Below are positions 33,732-43,420 of a DNA stretch of 64,000 nt, in pieces. The DNA is from Thermobacillus xylanilyticus (GTDB lineage: Bacteria > Bacillota > Bacilli > Paenibacillales > Paenibacillaceae): assembly GCF_907165215.1 (NCBI RefSeq), contig NZ_CAJRAY010000041.1, positions 1 through 64,000 of the forward strand, in the 5' to 3' direction. The translations under genes and the position numbers were made by a program. The notes under the pieces were generated by a model that worked only from the letters and a program-made list of their open reading frames with translations, did not search any database and was not told the DNA's origin. Numbering within the stretch: the first letter of the stretch is position 1; each line of letters begins with the position of its first letter.

Positions 33732-34913
33732 TCACAGAAACTGGACGGCGAGCTCTTTCATGCGGCGGTTCGCTTCCGCAATGGCGCTCCGCCGGGGAAT
33801 CGGCGTCCAGCTCTCCGCATGATCAAGCCATGTCTCGGGGAGCGTCACGGGGCTCTCGGCCTGCCAGGCGCGGATCCAGTCTTCCGGCAGCCGTCCGCCG
33901 TCGCCGCCTTCCCGGGCCGCGGCCGCCGCGGGATGATCGGTCATCTCCAGCCAGACGAGCGACCAGGCGCGCGGCACGACGCGCCAGATGTCGTAGCCGC
34001 CGCCGCCGACGGCGATCCACCGCCCGTCCGCATATTGATGGGCCAGTTCATGGATAACGGCGGGCATTTCGGCGTAGATGGACATGCTGCAATGAATGTG
34101 CGACAGCGGATCGTAGGCGTGCGCGTCACAGCCGTGCTGGCTGACGATGACGTCGGGCTTGAACGATTCCGCGGCGCGCCGGACGGTATCGCGGAAACAT
34201 TCCAGCCACGACGCGTCCTCCGTGTACGGTTCGACCGGCATGTTGACCGAGCGGCCGTACCCTTCGCCTTCACCGCGTTCGTGGACAAAACCTGTGCCGG
34301 GAAACAGATATTTGCCCGTCTCGTGGATCGAGTACGTCATGACATCGGGATCGGCGTAGAACATCCATTGCACGCCGTCCCCGTGATGCACGTCCGTATC
34401 AATATACATGACCCTGGCGCCCCAATGCTTGCGGATATGGGCGATCGCGGCCGCCGCGTCGTTGTAGACACAGAAGCCGGAACCTCTGCCGGGCAGCGCA
34501 TGATGCAGTCCGCCGGCCATATGGTAAGCGTGGCCGGCCTTGCCGGACATGACGAGCTCGGCGGCGAGCAGCGACCCGCCGACGATCAGCGCGGCTGCGT
34601 CGTGCATGCCCGGAAAGCACGGTGTATCCTCGGTATCCAGCCCGTATTGCCCCGCGTCATCCAGATCGGCCTGCGCCGGCTCGGGCACGCTGAGGGCGCG
34701 CACGATCCGCACGTAATCGGCGCGGTGAATGCGCAGCAGCTGTTCGTCCGAAGCCGGCTCGGGCACCGCAATCTGCGCGTCGTTCAGCGCGCCCATCCGC
34801 CGCAGAAGGTCGATGGCGAGCGTCAGCCGTTTCGGATTGAAGGGGTGGCTTTCGTTGAATTTATATCGGATTTCGCCGGCATGGTGAACGAATACGGCGT
34901 TTTCCGGCATCAT
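33732..34913 (-). CDS. acuC: AcuC-type lysine deacetylase
   Basis: Zinc-dependent deacetylase of the class I/II histone-deacetylase fold; in Bacillus AcuC removes acetyl from AcsA and so reactivates it. Catalytic blocks: AYHMAGGLHHALPGRGSGFC (His-His), YIDTDVHHGDGVQ (Asp-x-His zinc ligands), VSQHGCDAHAYDPLSH (Asp ligand) and VGGGGYD. 393 residues. ATG 34913 (followed by a second ATG) has AAAGGATG. Follows acuA with 37 bases between; acuB, the CBS-domain member of the Bacillus subtilis trio, is missing from this operon. Confidence 0.93.
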   Translation of the reverse strand: MMPENAVFVHHAGEIRYKFNESHPFNPKRLTLAIDLLRRMGALNDAQIAVPEPASDEQLLRIHRADYVRIVRALSVPEPAQADLDDAGQYGLDTEDTPCFPGMHDAAALIVGGSLLAAELVMSGKAGHAYHMAGGLHHALPGRGSGFCVYNDAAAAIAHIRKHWGARVMYIDTDVHHGDGVQWMFYADPDVMTYSIHETGKYLFPGTGFVHERGEGEGYGRSVNMPVEPYTEDASWLECFRDTVRRAAESFKPDVIVSQHGCDAHAYDPLSHIHCSMSIYAEMPAVIHELAHQYADGRWIAVGGGGYDIWRVVPRAWSLVWLEMTDHPAAAAAREGGDGGRLPEDWIRAWQAESPVTLPETWLDHAESWTPIPRRSAIAEANRRMKELAVQFL

Positions 34914-34950
34914 GCGTTCATCCTTTCCGCTGAACTTCTGACAAGCCGGA

Positions 34951-35583
34951 TCAGTACATGATCCGCCGCTGGAAGCGGACGCGGTCGAACCGTTCGATCG
35001 ATTCGAGCGGCACTTCCTTGCCGATGCGCACCATCAGGCAGTTTGCGGGATGCGCGCAAATCTCCGGATCGTCCGTGGCATGCCAGACCATGTCGACGGA
35101 CTTCATCAGCCTCTCCATCATTTCGCGGTACTGCCACACGTTCAGCCCGCTGCCTTCCAGATCCCAATGCCAGTAATATTCCGTCGTGAAAACGATGGCG
35201 TTCTCGAGCTGACCGTCTTCGAATGCGAGCCGGATCATCCGCTTGCCGAGGCCGCACGAGCGGTAGTCATCCGCGACCTCAATCGCGCCGAGCTCGATCA
35301 GATCCTCGAGTCCGCCCGCAGACCACCGCTCCAGTTCGTCCGGGTAATGGAACGTCACGTAGCCGACGATCGTCTGTCCGTCCCTGGCCACGATGATCCG
35401 CCCTTCGGGCAGACCCGCGATTTCGACGAGCGCGGCATGCTGCTCGGCCGGACGGCGGAAAGCGTCCAGCTTCGGGTGCATCGCATAACCGGCGAGCTTC
35501 TCCGGAGGAACCGGTCCCTCCACGATCAGCTCGCCCTTCGGGGTCGTCACGCGAACGCAGTGGTAGATTTTGCGGTGCTCCAT
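34951..35583 (-). CDS. acuA: AcuA protein acetyltransferase (GNAT)
   Basis: Acetylates a conserved lysine of AcsA and turns it off. GNAT features: IIVARDGQTIVGYVTFHYPD, then the acetyl-CoA-binding block IEVADDYRSCGLGKRMIRLA, then VFTTEYYWHWDLEGSGLNVW typical of AcuA. 210 residues from ATG 35583, which has AGGAGG nine bases upstream; the longer frame from 35619 lacks a site. Divergent from acsA across a 240-base region that holds the promoter and cre candidate. Confidence 0.92.
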   Translation of the reverse strand: MEHRKIYHCVRVTTPKGELIVEGPVPPEKLAGYAMHPKLDAFRRPAEQHAALVEIAGLPEGRIIVARDGQTIVGYVTFHYPDELERWSAGGLEDLIELGAIEVADDYRSCGLGKRMIRLAFEDGQLENAIVFTTEYYWHWDLEGSGLNVWQYREMMERLMKSVDMVWHATDDPEICAHPANCLMVRIGKEVPLESIERFDRVRFQRRIMY

Positions 35584-35698
35584 GGTCTGCGGCCTCCTGT
35601 CCGCTTGAAACGCAGTCATTTCCGGCTTCGGAAGTTTCTTCGTCCATCGTAGCAGATTCCGCGGCCCGTGAGAAGTATAGGCGATGCGCGGACAGTTG

Positions 35699-35707
35699 TG
35701 CTATAAT
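35699..35707 (+). promoter_or_regulatory. Extended -10 promoter of acsA
   Basis: TGC-TATAAT: consensus -10 at 35702-35707 with a TGN extension; no good -35 at 17 bases. 117 bases before ATG 35824. Confidence 0.55.
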
Positions 35708-35761
35708 GGCGTTGTCTGCCTGCATAACGCGCTGGTTCAGAAGCAGATTCGGCAAACCGAC

Positions 35762-35776
35762 GTGTAAGCGCATTCT
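35762..35776 (+). promoter_or_regulatory. Candidate cre (CcpA) operator before acsA
   Basis: GTGTAAGCGCATTCT fits the cre consensus WTGNAANCGNWNNCW at all but the first position. It lies about 50 bases downstream of the likely start point, where CcpA would block elongation; acsA of Bacillus subtilis is CcpA-repressed. Confidence 0.5.
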
Positions 35777-35823
35777 TGCGGGTAATCGCGAAGTAATCGT
35801 CACATGGGAGGTTGATTTCCAGC

Positions 35824-37545
35824 ATGGAAGACCGTCACCAGGAACGAATCGCGCCGGTCGCGGCTAACCCGAACATGAAGAACTATGAGGAGACGTATGC
35901 CTCCTTCTCGTTCGAGGAAGCGGAGAAAGCCTTCTCCTGGCATACGACCGGCCGGGTGAACATGGCGTATGAAGCGATCGACCGGCATGTCGAGTCCGGC
36001 AAAGGGGACAAAATCGCGCTCCTTTACAGCGACGCCGCCCGCGATGAATCGTACACGTTCGCAGAACTGGCGAAACGTTCGAACCGTTTCGCGAACGTGC
36101 TGCGGAAGCTGGGCGTGGCGAAAGGCGACCGCGTCTTCATCTTCATGCCCCGGACGCCGGAACTGTATATCAGCCTGCTCGGCAGCCTGAAGGTCGGCGC
36201 CGTCGTTGGTCCGCTGTTCGAAGCGTTCATGGAGACGGCGGTCAAAGACCGGCTGCTTGATGCGGGAGCCGTTGCCATCGTGACGACCCCTGCACTGCTG
36301 CATCGCGTGCCGAAGGCCGAACTGCCCGACCTGAAGCATATCATCGTGGTCGGCGGCGCGCCCGAAGGCGAAGGCTTCGTCGATTTCGAGACCGAAATGG
36401 CGCAGGCATCGGACGAGGCGGACATCGAGTGGCTCGGCCGCGAGGACGGTCTGATTCTCCACTACACGTCGGGATCGACAGGCAAGCCGAAGGGCGTCTT
36501 CCACGTCCAAAACGCCATGATCCAGCACTATGTCACCGGCAAATTCGTGCTTGACTTGAAAGAAGACGACATTTACTGGTGTACGGCGGACCCGGGGTGG
36601 GTGACGGGCACCAGCTACGGCATATTCGCGCCCTGGCTGCACGGAGTGACGAACGTCGTGCGCGGCGGCCGTTTCAGTCCGCAGGACTGGTACGCTACGA
36701 TCGAGAAATACGGCGTGACGGTCTGGTACAGCGCGCCGACGGCGTTCCGCATGCTGATGGGCGCCGGCGACGAAATCGTCAAGCAGTTCAATCTGTCGAG
36801 CCTGCGCCATGTCATGAGCGTAGGCGAGCCGCTCAATCCGGAAGTCGTCCGCTGGGGACTGAAAGTCTACGGCCAGCGCATTCATGACACCTGGTGGATG
36901 ACGGAGACGGGAGCACAGCTGATCTGCAATTATCCATGCATGGACATCAAGCCGGGATCGATGGGCCGCCCGCTGCCGGGCATCAAGGCCGCCATCATCG
37001 ACGATCAGGGCAATGAGCTGCCGCCTTACCGGATGGGCAACCTGGCGATCCGCACGCCCTGGCCGTCCATGATGCGCAAGATCTGGAACAATCCCGCAAA
37101 GTACGAAGAGTATTTCCGCATTCCGGGCTGGTATATTTCCGGCGATTCGGCTTACATGGACGAGGAAGGGTACTTCTGGTTCCAGGGCCGGATTGACGAC
37201 GTGATCAACACGTCGGGCGAGCGCGTCGGACCGTTCGAAGTCGAGAGCAAGCTCGTCGAGCACCCGGCCGTAGCGGAAGCCGGCGTCATCGGCAAGCCCG
37301 ATCCGGTACGCGGCGAGATCATCAAGGCGTTCATTTCGCTGCGCGAAGGCTATACGCCTTCCGAGGAGTTGAAGCAGGATATCGCGAGGTTCGTGAAGGA
37401 AGGGTTGTCCGCCCATGCGGCGCCGCGGGAGATTGAGTTCAAGGACAAACTGCCGAAGACTCGCAGCGGCAAGATTATGCGCCGCGTGCTGAAAGCCTGG
37501 GAGTTGAACCTCCCGACCGGCGACTTGTCGACGATTGAGGATTGA
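35824..37545 (+). CDS. acsA: Acetyl-CoA synthetase (AMP-forming)
   Basis: Activates acetate to acetyl-CoA. 573 residues, the AcsA length of Bacillus rather than the longer Acs. Motifs: ATP-binding LHYTSGSTGKPKGV, adenylate-forming WWMTETGAQ, SGDSAYMDEEGYFWFQGRID (Asp and Arg ligands), and the C-terminal acetylation motif PKTRSGKIMRR whose Lys is the AcuA target. ATG 35824 has GGGAGG 12 bases upstream. Divergent from acuA-acuC, as in Bacillus, with extended -10 promoter and cre candidate. Confidence 0.95.
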   Translation: MEDRHQERIAPVAANPNMKNYEETYASFSFEEAEKAFSWHTTGRVNMAYEAIDRHVESGKGDKIALLYSDAARDESYTFAELAKRSNRFANVLRKLGVAKGDRVFIFMPRTPELYISLLGSLKVGAVVGPLFEAFMETAVKDRLLDAGAVAIVTTPALLHRVPKAELPDLKHIIVVGGAPEGEGFVDFETEMAQASDEADIEWLGREDGLILHYTSGSTGKPKGVFHVQNAMIQHYVTGKFVLDLKEDDIYWCTADPGWVTGTSYGIFAPWLHGVTNVVRGGRFSPQDWYATIEKYGVTVWYSAPTAFRMLMGAGDEIVKQFNLSSLRHVMSVGEPLNPEVVRWGLKVYGQRIHDTWWMTETGAQLICNYPCMDIKPGSMGRPLPGIKAAIIDDQGNELPPYRMGNLAIRTPWPSMMRKIWNNPAKYEEYFRIPGWYISGDSAYMDEEGYFWFQGRIDDVINTSGERVGPFEVESKLVEHPAVAEAGVIGKPDPVRGEIIKAFISLREGYTPSEELKQDIARFVKEGLSAHAAPREIEFKDKLPKTRSGKIMRRVLKAWELNLPTGDLSTIED

Positions 37546-37573
37546 CTGTCGGAAAATTGCCGGACAGAAAGAC

Positions 37574-37613
37574 GGGGCGCTCTCCGGTCATCGCATTGAC
37601 CGGAGGGCGCCCC
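37574..37613. terminator. Bidirectional terminator between acsA and PBP gene
   Basis: Long near-perfect stem GGGGCGC-T-CTCCGGTCA / TGACCGGAG-G-GCGCCCC around TCGCAT, between convergent genes. Confidence 0.85.
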
Positions 37614-37621
37614 TTGTCATG

Positions 37622-40600
37622 TCACTGTTCGGGCAGGGCAACCGGATCCGAAGCCGGCGATTCGCCGGCGGCATTCACGGCCGTCACCCGGATGTAGCCC
37701 GCGGCGACGGGCGAGACATATTCGAAACGGTTCGCGTTCACTTCCCCGATTCGCCGGTACAGACTGCCGTCTTCACTGAAGTAGATCCGGTAGGTTTCCA
37801 CGCGTTCGGCTTCCGGATTGGCGTTCCATTTCACGGAGAAGCCGACTTCGGTCCGCTCGATCGTGAGGCCGCCAGGCACGGAAGGTTCCGCGCCCTGCGG
37901 CTCCTGGCCAGTTCCGCCGTCCGGCAAGCCCGCCTGGGGATCCTGGGTATCGTACGGAGACGGATGCTGGACGGCCGGCCCGCTGCCGTAGGTGACGATG
38001 GCGCTCGGCGCCGACTCCCTTCCCGCGACGTCGACTGACGTGATGTAATAGCGGTATTGGTTGGCCGCCGAGACGTAGTTGATGAACCTCATGTTGTCGC
38101 CATGATAGATCGATTCTCCCGTCTTCACGAACGGGCCGCCGTTCATCGAGCGATACAGCCGGTAACCGACAACATCCGCTTCGGGCGCGCCCTTGAACGT
38201 GATGCGGACGGCGGAGGCATCGGTGAGCTCCTCAACCGCCAGCTGGGCGGGCGGCGAAGGATCTTGCCCGTCGTCGACCCGCGGGTCCACCTTCGACGGC
38301 GCGTTGTTCGCCGCATCCTTCGGGATGAAGTACGACAGCGGCTTGCGGCTGGACGCCGGCATCTTCGCCATCGCGGCTTCGATCTCTTCGAACAGCACGT
38401 CGAGCGGCTTCTCCCGGACGATGAGAACCTCTTCCCGGACGAAATCGGCCGGCGTTGTCGGCTGGGCGATGTACGGGATGCCCTTGTAATTGATCACCTT
38501 CATCTTGACGAGCGCATCGTCCTCTTCTTTCGGGAGATAGTCTTCATTGAACCAGTCGGTGACCAATTTGCCGTACTGTCTGGTCAGCTCGGTCGGACGC
38601 TTGCCGCTGACGCCGGATACCGTCGCCTTCACGATGCCCTCCGGCCGCGTGAACTCCTTCGTCGGGAACAGGTCGGGCCGCGCCTTCGTCACCTCGTTCA
38701 TGATCTTCGCCCAGATGTGCTGGGCCCGGTAGCGCGCGTCGCCGGTGAGCGTATGGACCGGCTTCTTGTGTCCCGCCCATACCCCGAGCGTAATGTCCGG
38801 CGTGAACCCCATGAACCAGACGTCTCCGTAGCTTTGCGTCGACCCCGTTTTCCCGGCGATCGGAATGTCTTTGTTCTCGTATTCCCGCCGCACGACCGAG
38901 CCGGTGCCGTTCGTGATGACGGTGCGCAGCATATCCGTGACGAGGAACGCCGTCCGGTCGGAGAACACCTGCTGCGGACGCGGTTTGTGCTCGTAGATGA
39001 TCTTGCCGGAGCTGTCCGTAATCTTGCGGATCATGTACGCGTCGTTGAACACGCCGCCGTTCGGAATGGCGCCGTAGGCGTTCGTAAGCTCTTCGACCGT
39101 AACGCCGACGCTGAGCCCGCCGATGACGCCCGTCTGGGCGTAGTCATCCTCCGGCTGCAGCGTGGTGATGCCCAATTTGCGCACGAACTCCCAGGCCTTC
39201 GGGATCGTCACCTTATCCAGGAACAGCTTCAGCGCGGGCAGGTTGAGCGAACGGTTGAGCGCTTCTCTCGCCGTTACGAGCCCGTTGTAGCCGCCGTGGG
39301 ACGAGTTGCCGGCCGAGTTTTTCGGGAAGTGATAGCCTTTCTGGCCGTCCTTGAGCACGATCGGCGCATCGTCCAGAATGGACGCCGGCTGCACAAGTCC
39401 CGCGTCAATGGCGGGCAGATAGGCGGCGATCGTCTTCATCGTCGAACCCGGCTGACGCGTCATCTGCGTCGCATAGTTCATCTGTTCCACATAGAAGTCG
39501 CGTCCTTCGATCATGCCGAGGATGGCGCCCGTCTTGTGGTCGATCATCATCGCCGCAACCTGCTCGATGCCTTTCTCTTTATGGTCGGGGGAGAAGTTGT
39601 CCGGATTCGACGCGATTGCGCGCATCAAATCGTAGACTTCCTTGTCGATCGTCGTATAGATGTGATAGCCGCCGCGCAGCAATTCCTCGCGTTTTTCCTC
39701 GATCTTGTAGGCGAATTCCGGCTTGGCGAGATCGGCTTTCGTCAGGTCCGGATTCTCCGACAGGAGCAGAATCTCGACTGCCTGGCGCTCCGCTTCGAGC
39801 ATCAGGTACGGATAGGTATTGTAGGCTTTCTTCTCCGGCTTCGCGAGCGACGCGCGGATGTCGAACGCCAGCGCTTCATCGTATTGTTCCTGCGTGATGC
39901 GTCCGGTCTCGAGCATCCGCCGGAGCACGAGCTTCTGCCGGTTGATCGCATAGCCGATGCCTTCTTCGTTGTACTCGCCCTTGCTCGTGAAGGCCGTATA
40001 GGCGGCCGGACGCTGCGGCAGGCCGGCCAGATAGGCCGCCTGGGCGATATTGAGCTGGTTCAGGTCCTCAATGCCGAAAATCCCTTTGGCCGCCGCTTTG
40101 ATGCCGTACAGGTTGTAACCGGACGAGCCGTTGCCGAAGTGCACCTTGTTGAGGTACGCGGTCAGAATCTCTTCCTTCGAAAGGAATCGCTCCAGCCGGA
40201 GCGCGAGGAAAATTTCCCGCACTTTGCGGCTGTCCGTGACTTCGAGCGACAGGAATACCTGCCGGGCAAGCTGCTGTGTCAGCGTGCTGCCGCCCGTCTG
40301 GGTGTCCTCATTCAGCAATTTCTGCTTGACGGCTCGTCCCAGCGCCCAGATGTCGATGCCCATATGTTTGAAGAAATCGTCGTCTTCAATCGCGAGCACC
40401 GCATCAATGACCACCTGCGGAATTTCGTCATACGTGACAAGCTGGCGGTCTTCCTCGGTGCGGAGCTGGCCGACCGGCGTGTCGTCATTGAAGTAAACGT
40501 ATCCCGTCACGTCGTAGTCGCCGATCTTGCTTTCGATATACGAGCGCGACCGCACCGGCTCGTCCTTCACCAGGGAAGCGACATAGCCGGCGACGGCGCC

Positions 40601-40717
40601 GCCTGCGAACAGGGCGAAGATGAAGCAGAAGATGAAGAGCCATTTGAAGGTCTGCCATGCGGCATAACCGAAGACCAGCCATCCGTTTCTTCCGGGAGGC
40701 TTATTGCTCTTTTCCAT
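37622..40717 (-). CDS. Class A penicillin-binding protein (PBP1A type) with two fibronectin III domains
   Basis: Bifunctional peptidoglycan synthase of 1031 residues. One membrane helix near 20-45; glycosyltransferase 51 domain about 80-250 with EDDDFFKHMGIDIWALGR (catalytic Glu) and TGGSTLTQQLARQVFL; transpeptidase domain about 370-650 with SxxK in QPGSTMKTI, SxN in RSLN, and KTG in AGKTGSTQ; then a linker and two FN3 domains (AQLAVEELTDASAVRITFKG and GLTIERTEVGFSVKWNANPE). The FN3 tail is common in Paenibacillus PBPs and extends into the wall. ATG 40717 follows GGAGGGGGAG at the usual distance. The stop is nine bases from the shared terminator. Confidence 0.93.
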   Translation of the reverse strand: MEKSNKPPGRNGWLVFGYAAWQTFKWLFIFCFIFALFAGGAVAGYVASLVKDEPVRSRSYIESKIGDYDVTGYVYFNDDTPVGQLRTEEDRQLVTYDEIPQVVIDAVLAIEDDDFFKHMGIDIWALGRAVKQKLLNEDTQTGGSTLTQQLARQVFLSLEVTDSRKVREIFLALRLERFLSKEEILTAYLNKVHFGNGSSGYNLYGIKAAAKGIFGIEDLNQLNIAQAAYLAGLPQRPAAYTAFTSKGEYNEEGIGYAINRQKLVLRRMLETGRITQEQYDEALAFDIRASLAKPEKKAYNTYPYLMLEAERQAVEILLLSENPDLTKADLAKPEFAYKIEEKREELLRGGYHIYTTIDKEVYDLMRAIASNPDNFSPDHKEKGIEQVAAMMIDHKTGAILGMIEGRDFYVEQMNYATQMTRQPGSTMKTIAAYLPAIDAGLVQPASILDDAPIVLKDGQKGYHFPKNSAGNSSHGGYNGLVTAREALNRSLNLPALKLFLDKVTIPKAWEFVRKLGITTLQPEDDYAQTGVIGGLSVGVTVEELTNAYGAIPNGGVFNDAYMIRKITDSSGKIIYEHKPRPQQVFSDRTAFLVTDMLRTVITNGTGSVVRREYENKDIPIAGKTGSTQSYGDVWFMGFTPDITLGVWAGHKKPVHTLTGDARYRAQHIWAKIMNEVTKARPDLFPTKEFTRPEGIVKATVSGVSGKRPTELTRQYGKLVTDWFNEDYLPKEEDDALVKMKVINYKGIPYIAQPTTPADFVREEVLIVREKPLDVLFEEIEAAMAKMPASSRKPLSYFIPKDAANNAPSKVDPRVDDGQDPSPPAQLAVEELTDASAVRITFKGAPEADVVGYRLYRSMNGGPFVKTGESIYHGDNMRFINYVSAANQYRYYITSVDVAGRESAPSAIVTYGSGPAVQHPSPYDTQDPQAGLPDGGTGQEPQGAEPSVPGGLTIERTEVGFSVKWNANPEAERVETYRIYFSEDGSLYRRIGEVNANRFEYVSPVAAGYIRVTAVNAAGESPASDPVALPEQ

Positions 40718-40803
40718 ATGGTTGTATCTCCCCCTCCGAATCACGACTACCATTATAGCACATTTTTGCCGCGCAAGGTTTGGAATCGCGGCGGGCCGCG
40801 CGG

Positions 40804-40833
40804 TTGACGAGCCGCTTTCGCGTATGGTATAAC
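40804..40833 (+). promoter_or_regulatory. Sigma-A promoter of T-box/tyrS
   Basis: TTGACG (40804-40809), 18-base spacer, TATAAC (40828-40833) preceded by TGG. It would give about 95 bases of extra leader before the T-box stem I. Confidence 0.6.
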
Positions 40834-40934
40834 GCTGGTATCGGATTCAAGCAAACCGGCTGACGCCGTCCATCTCTGGCGGCGCCCCCGTTTTGCGATG
40901 AAAGATCAGTGTCTTGTCTTTTCGAAACAGGCAA

Positions 40935-41187
40935 TGACGGGAACGAGTAGCCAGCGGATGGCCGCATCCAGAGAGCCGGTGGGAGCTGCGAACCGGTTGC
41001 GGGCCGCGGGCGAATTACATCCCCGAGCCGGTTCGGCGAACATGCTGCGGCACAAGTAGCCGGACCCGGATGCGCCCGTTATCGCGCAGCGAGTGAAAGC
41101 GTGAACTCCGGCCGGGTTGCGCGCTTTAACGAGGGTGGTACCGCGGGCAGCAAGTCCTTCTCGTCCCTTGGGAGAAGGGCTTTTTTT
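40935..41187 (+). ncRNA. T-box riboswitch (tyrosine) with terminator
   Basis: tRNA-sensing leader. Stem I opens with GGGAACGAGTAGCCAGC (40939 on), contains AGAGAGCCGGTGG, and the specifier loop shows TAC (Tyr) at 41016-41018 within GAATTACAT. The T-box AACGAGGGTGGTACCGCGG lies at 41128-41146, and the terminator arms GTCCTTCTC (41154-41162) and GAGAAGGGC (41172-41180) end in seven T. Uncharged tRNA-Tyr would favour the antiterminator and tyrS expression. Confidence 0.95.
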
Positions 41188-41260
41188 GTTGTTTGCGGCA
41201 TTTGCTTCGTGCGAAACGGGTGAAACGGACAGAATGTTACAGGTGAATGGAGGAACAGTC

Positions 41261-42517
41261 ATGTCAGATCGAGTGGAGCTTTCGCCCGAGCAGCGGGCGG
41301 AAGTGGAACGTCAGCTGGCGGTGATCCGCCGCGGCGTCGTCGAGATTGTGCCGGAAGAAGAATTGGAAGCGAAGGTGGCCGAATCCGTCCGGACGGGAAG
41401 GCCGCTCAAAGTGAAACTGGGACTTGATCCGTCCGCCCCGGACATCCACATCGGCCATACGGTCGTGCTGCACAAACTGCGCCAGTTCCAGCAGCTCGGC
41501 CACGAGGTGCAGCTCATCATCGGCGATTTTACCGGAAGGATCGGCGACCCGACCGGCAAATCCGAGACGCGCAAGCAGCTTTCGGAAGAAGACGTGAAGC
41601 GAAACGCCGAGACATACCAGAAACAGATCTTCAAGATTCTTGATCCGGCCCGGACGACGATCCATTACAACTCCGCATGGCTTGCGCCGATGTCGTTCGC
41701 CGATGTCGTGGGACTGGCCGCCAAGATGACGGTCGCCCGGATGCTGGAGCGCGACGATTTCACGAAGCGGTACCAGTCAGGACAGCCGATCAGCATCCAC
41801 GAGTTCTTCTATCCGCTCATGCAGGGGTACGATTCCGTGGCGCTGGAAAGCGACATCGAGCTCGGCGGAACGGACCAGAAGTTTAATCTGCTCATGGGCC
41901 GGATGCTGCAGAAAGAGTACGGCAAGGCGCAGCAGGCGGCGATCATGCTGCCGCTTCTTGAAGGGCTCGACGGCGTGAACAAGATGAGCAAAAGCCTCGG
42001 CAACTACATCGGCATCGACGAAGAACCGAACGAGATTTACGGCAAGGCGATGTCCGTGCCGGACGAGCTGATGGTGAAATATTACGAACTCGCGACGGAC
42101 ATTTCGCTGGAGGAGCTTGAGGAGCTGCGGAGGGGGCTCAAGGACGGCTCCGTTCATCCCCGCGATGCGAAAATGCGGCTCGCCCGTACCTTTGTCCGGA
42201 TGTATCACGGCGAGGAGGCGGCAGAGGCGGCGGAACGCCATTTCGTGACCGTCTTCCAGCAGCGCGCCTTGCCCGATGACATCGAGTCGGTCGATCTTCG
42301 TCTCAGCGACCTGGAGGACGGAACGATCCGCATCGTGAAGCTGCTGACGGCGCTGGGGCTGCAGCAGTCCGGCAGCGAAGCGCGGCGCAGCGTGCAGCAG
42401 GGCGCCGTGCGGGTGAACGAGCGCCGCATCGAGGATCCGAACGAAGCAATCCGGCCGCAGGACGGCGACATTGTGCAGGTCGGCAAGCGGAAGTTCGCGA
42501 AGATTCGCCTGGTCTGA
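41261..42517 (+). CDS. tyrS: Tyrosyl-tRNA synthetase (TyrZ-like class)
   Basis: Class I synthetase. The HIGH element is [11 protein letters not shown], the KMSKS element NKMSKSLGN, and a C-terminal S4-like RNA-binding domain covers the last 70 residues ([20 protein letters not shown]). The sequence type ([20 protein letters not shown] then [16 protein letters not shown]) is the second, TyrZ-like, group rather than the TyrS group of Bacillus. 418 residues. ATG 41261 follows GGAGG. Controlled by the T-box directly upstream; convergent with rpsD. Confidence 0.95.
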   Translation: MSDRVELSPEQRAEVERQLAVIRRGVVEIVPEEELEAKVAESVRTGRPLKVKLGLDPSAPDIHIGHTVVLHKLRQFQQLGHEVQLIIGDFTGRIGDPTGKSETRKQLSEEDVKRNAETYQKQIFKILDPARTTIHYNSAWLAPMSFADVVGLAAKMTVARMLERDDFTKRYQSGQPISIHEFFYPLMQGYDSVALESDIELGGTDQKFNLLMGRMLQKEYGKAQQAAIMLPLLEGLDGVNKMSKSLGNYIGIDEEPNEIYGKAMSVPDELMVKYYELATDISLEELEELRRGLKDGSVHPRDAKMRLARTFVRMYHGEEAAEAAERHFVTVFQQRALPDDIESVDLRLSDLEDGTIRIVKLLTALGLQQSGSEARRSVQQGAVRVNERRIEDPNEAIRPQDGDIVQVGKRKFAKIRLV

Positions 42518-42537
42518 CCGGAACGGATGCAAAACAC

Positions 42538-42578
42538 AAGGGCCGCCTTCCTCTCGTGAAGAGGGAAGGGGCCCTTTG
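42538..42578. terminator. Bidirectional terminator between tyrS and rpsD
   Basis: AAGGGCC-G-CCTTCCTCT / AGAGGGAAGG-GGCCCTT stem, loop CGTGA; T-run on both strands. Confidence 0.8.
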
Positions 42579-42593
42579 TCGTTGCGCCGAAGA

Positions 42594-43193
42594 TCAGCGG
42601 CTGTAGAACTCGACGATTTGACGTTCGTCGATGTCCTGGGTCAGCTCGGAACGTTCCGGCAGCCGGATGTAGCGGCCTTCCATCGCCTGTTCGTTGAACT
42701 CGAGGTAGTTCGGCAGATGGCGGCGAGCTTCAAGCGCTTCTTTGATCACTTTCAGGCTGCGGCTGCGCTCGCGCAGACCGATGACGTCGCCCGGCTGCAC
42801 CAGGTACGACGGGATGTCGACCTTCTTGCCGTTGACCGTCACGTGCCCGTGGGCGACCAGTTGGCGCGCTCCGGCGCGGCTGTTCGCGAAACCGAGCCGA
42901 TAGACGAGGTTGTCAAGCCGGCTTTCCAGCAGGAACATGAAGTTCTCGCCCGCGATGCCTTTCATCTTGACGGCCTTGTCGAACAGGTTGCGGAATTGCT
43001 TCTCGCTGAGGCCGTACATGTGGCGGAGTTTCTGCTTCTCCATCAGCTGTGCGCCGTAGCCGCTCACTTTGCGGCGCTGGCCGGGGCCGTGTTGACCCGG
43101 CGGGAAAGGACGTTTCAGTTCTTTGCCGGTGCCGCTCAGCGAAATGCCGAGCCGGCGGCTCAATTTGAATTTGGGTCCAGTGTAACGTGCCAT
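42594..43193 (-). CDS. rpsD: 30S ribosomal protein S4
   Basis: Primary 16S rRNA-binding protein and, in Bacillus, translational autoregulator. [20 protein letters not shown] start, S4 RNA-binding domain [20 protein letters not shown] then [20 protein letters not shown], and usual end QIVEFYSR. 199 residues. ATG 43193 has AAGGAG about 12 bases upstream. In Bacillus the gene stands alone, as here, away from the large ribosomal operons. Confidence 0.97.
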   Translation of the reverse strand: MARYTGPKFKLSRRLGISLSGTGKELKRPFPPGQHGPGQRRKVSGYGAQLMEKQKLRHMYGLSEKQFRNLFDKAVKMKGIAGENFMFLLESRLDNLVYRLGFANSRAGARQLVAHGHVTVNGKKVDIPSYLVQPGDVIGLRERSRSLKVIKEALEARRHLPNYLEFNEQAMEGRYIRLPERSELTQDIDERQIVEFYSR

Positions 43194-43357
43194 GTGTGGA
43201 ATGTGCTCCTTCTTCAAATGGTTGTTTGAAAAAGGGTTAACGATTCGCCGACGCCGCCTTGCAACCGCGCATCCGGTCCCGACGGGCAAAAATCAGCCGC
43301 GGCCCGCCGGCGGCAGACATCGGGAGGGTGACACTAAACCGTAGCCCTATTCAACAC
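43194..43357 (-). promoter_or_regulatory. rpsD 5' leader
   Basis: About 160 transcribed bases before rpsD, long enough for an S4-type autoregulatory leader. Several GC-rich stems are possible, including GCCGCCGGCGGGCCGCGGC; I could not match the known Bacillus S4 pseudoknot by eye. Confidence 0.4.
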
Positions 43358-43363
43358 ATAGAT

Positions 43364-43391
43364 ATTATAGATAAACGCGGCCCGATGTCAA
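43364..43391 (-). promoter_or_regulatory. Sigma-A promoter of rpsD
   Basis: Minus strand: perfect TTGACA (43386-43391), 16-base spacer, perfect TATAAT (43364-43369). The strongest promoter of the window. Confidence 0.85.
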
Positions 43392-43420
43392 GGCGCGTCT
43401 GCAATATCTGCACTTCGGCG

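Noticed and set aside
38057-40807. Plus-strand open frame of over 900 codons opposite the PBP gene
   Set aside because: Shadow of a clear PBP1A; Arg/Leu/His-rich with no recognisable motif.
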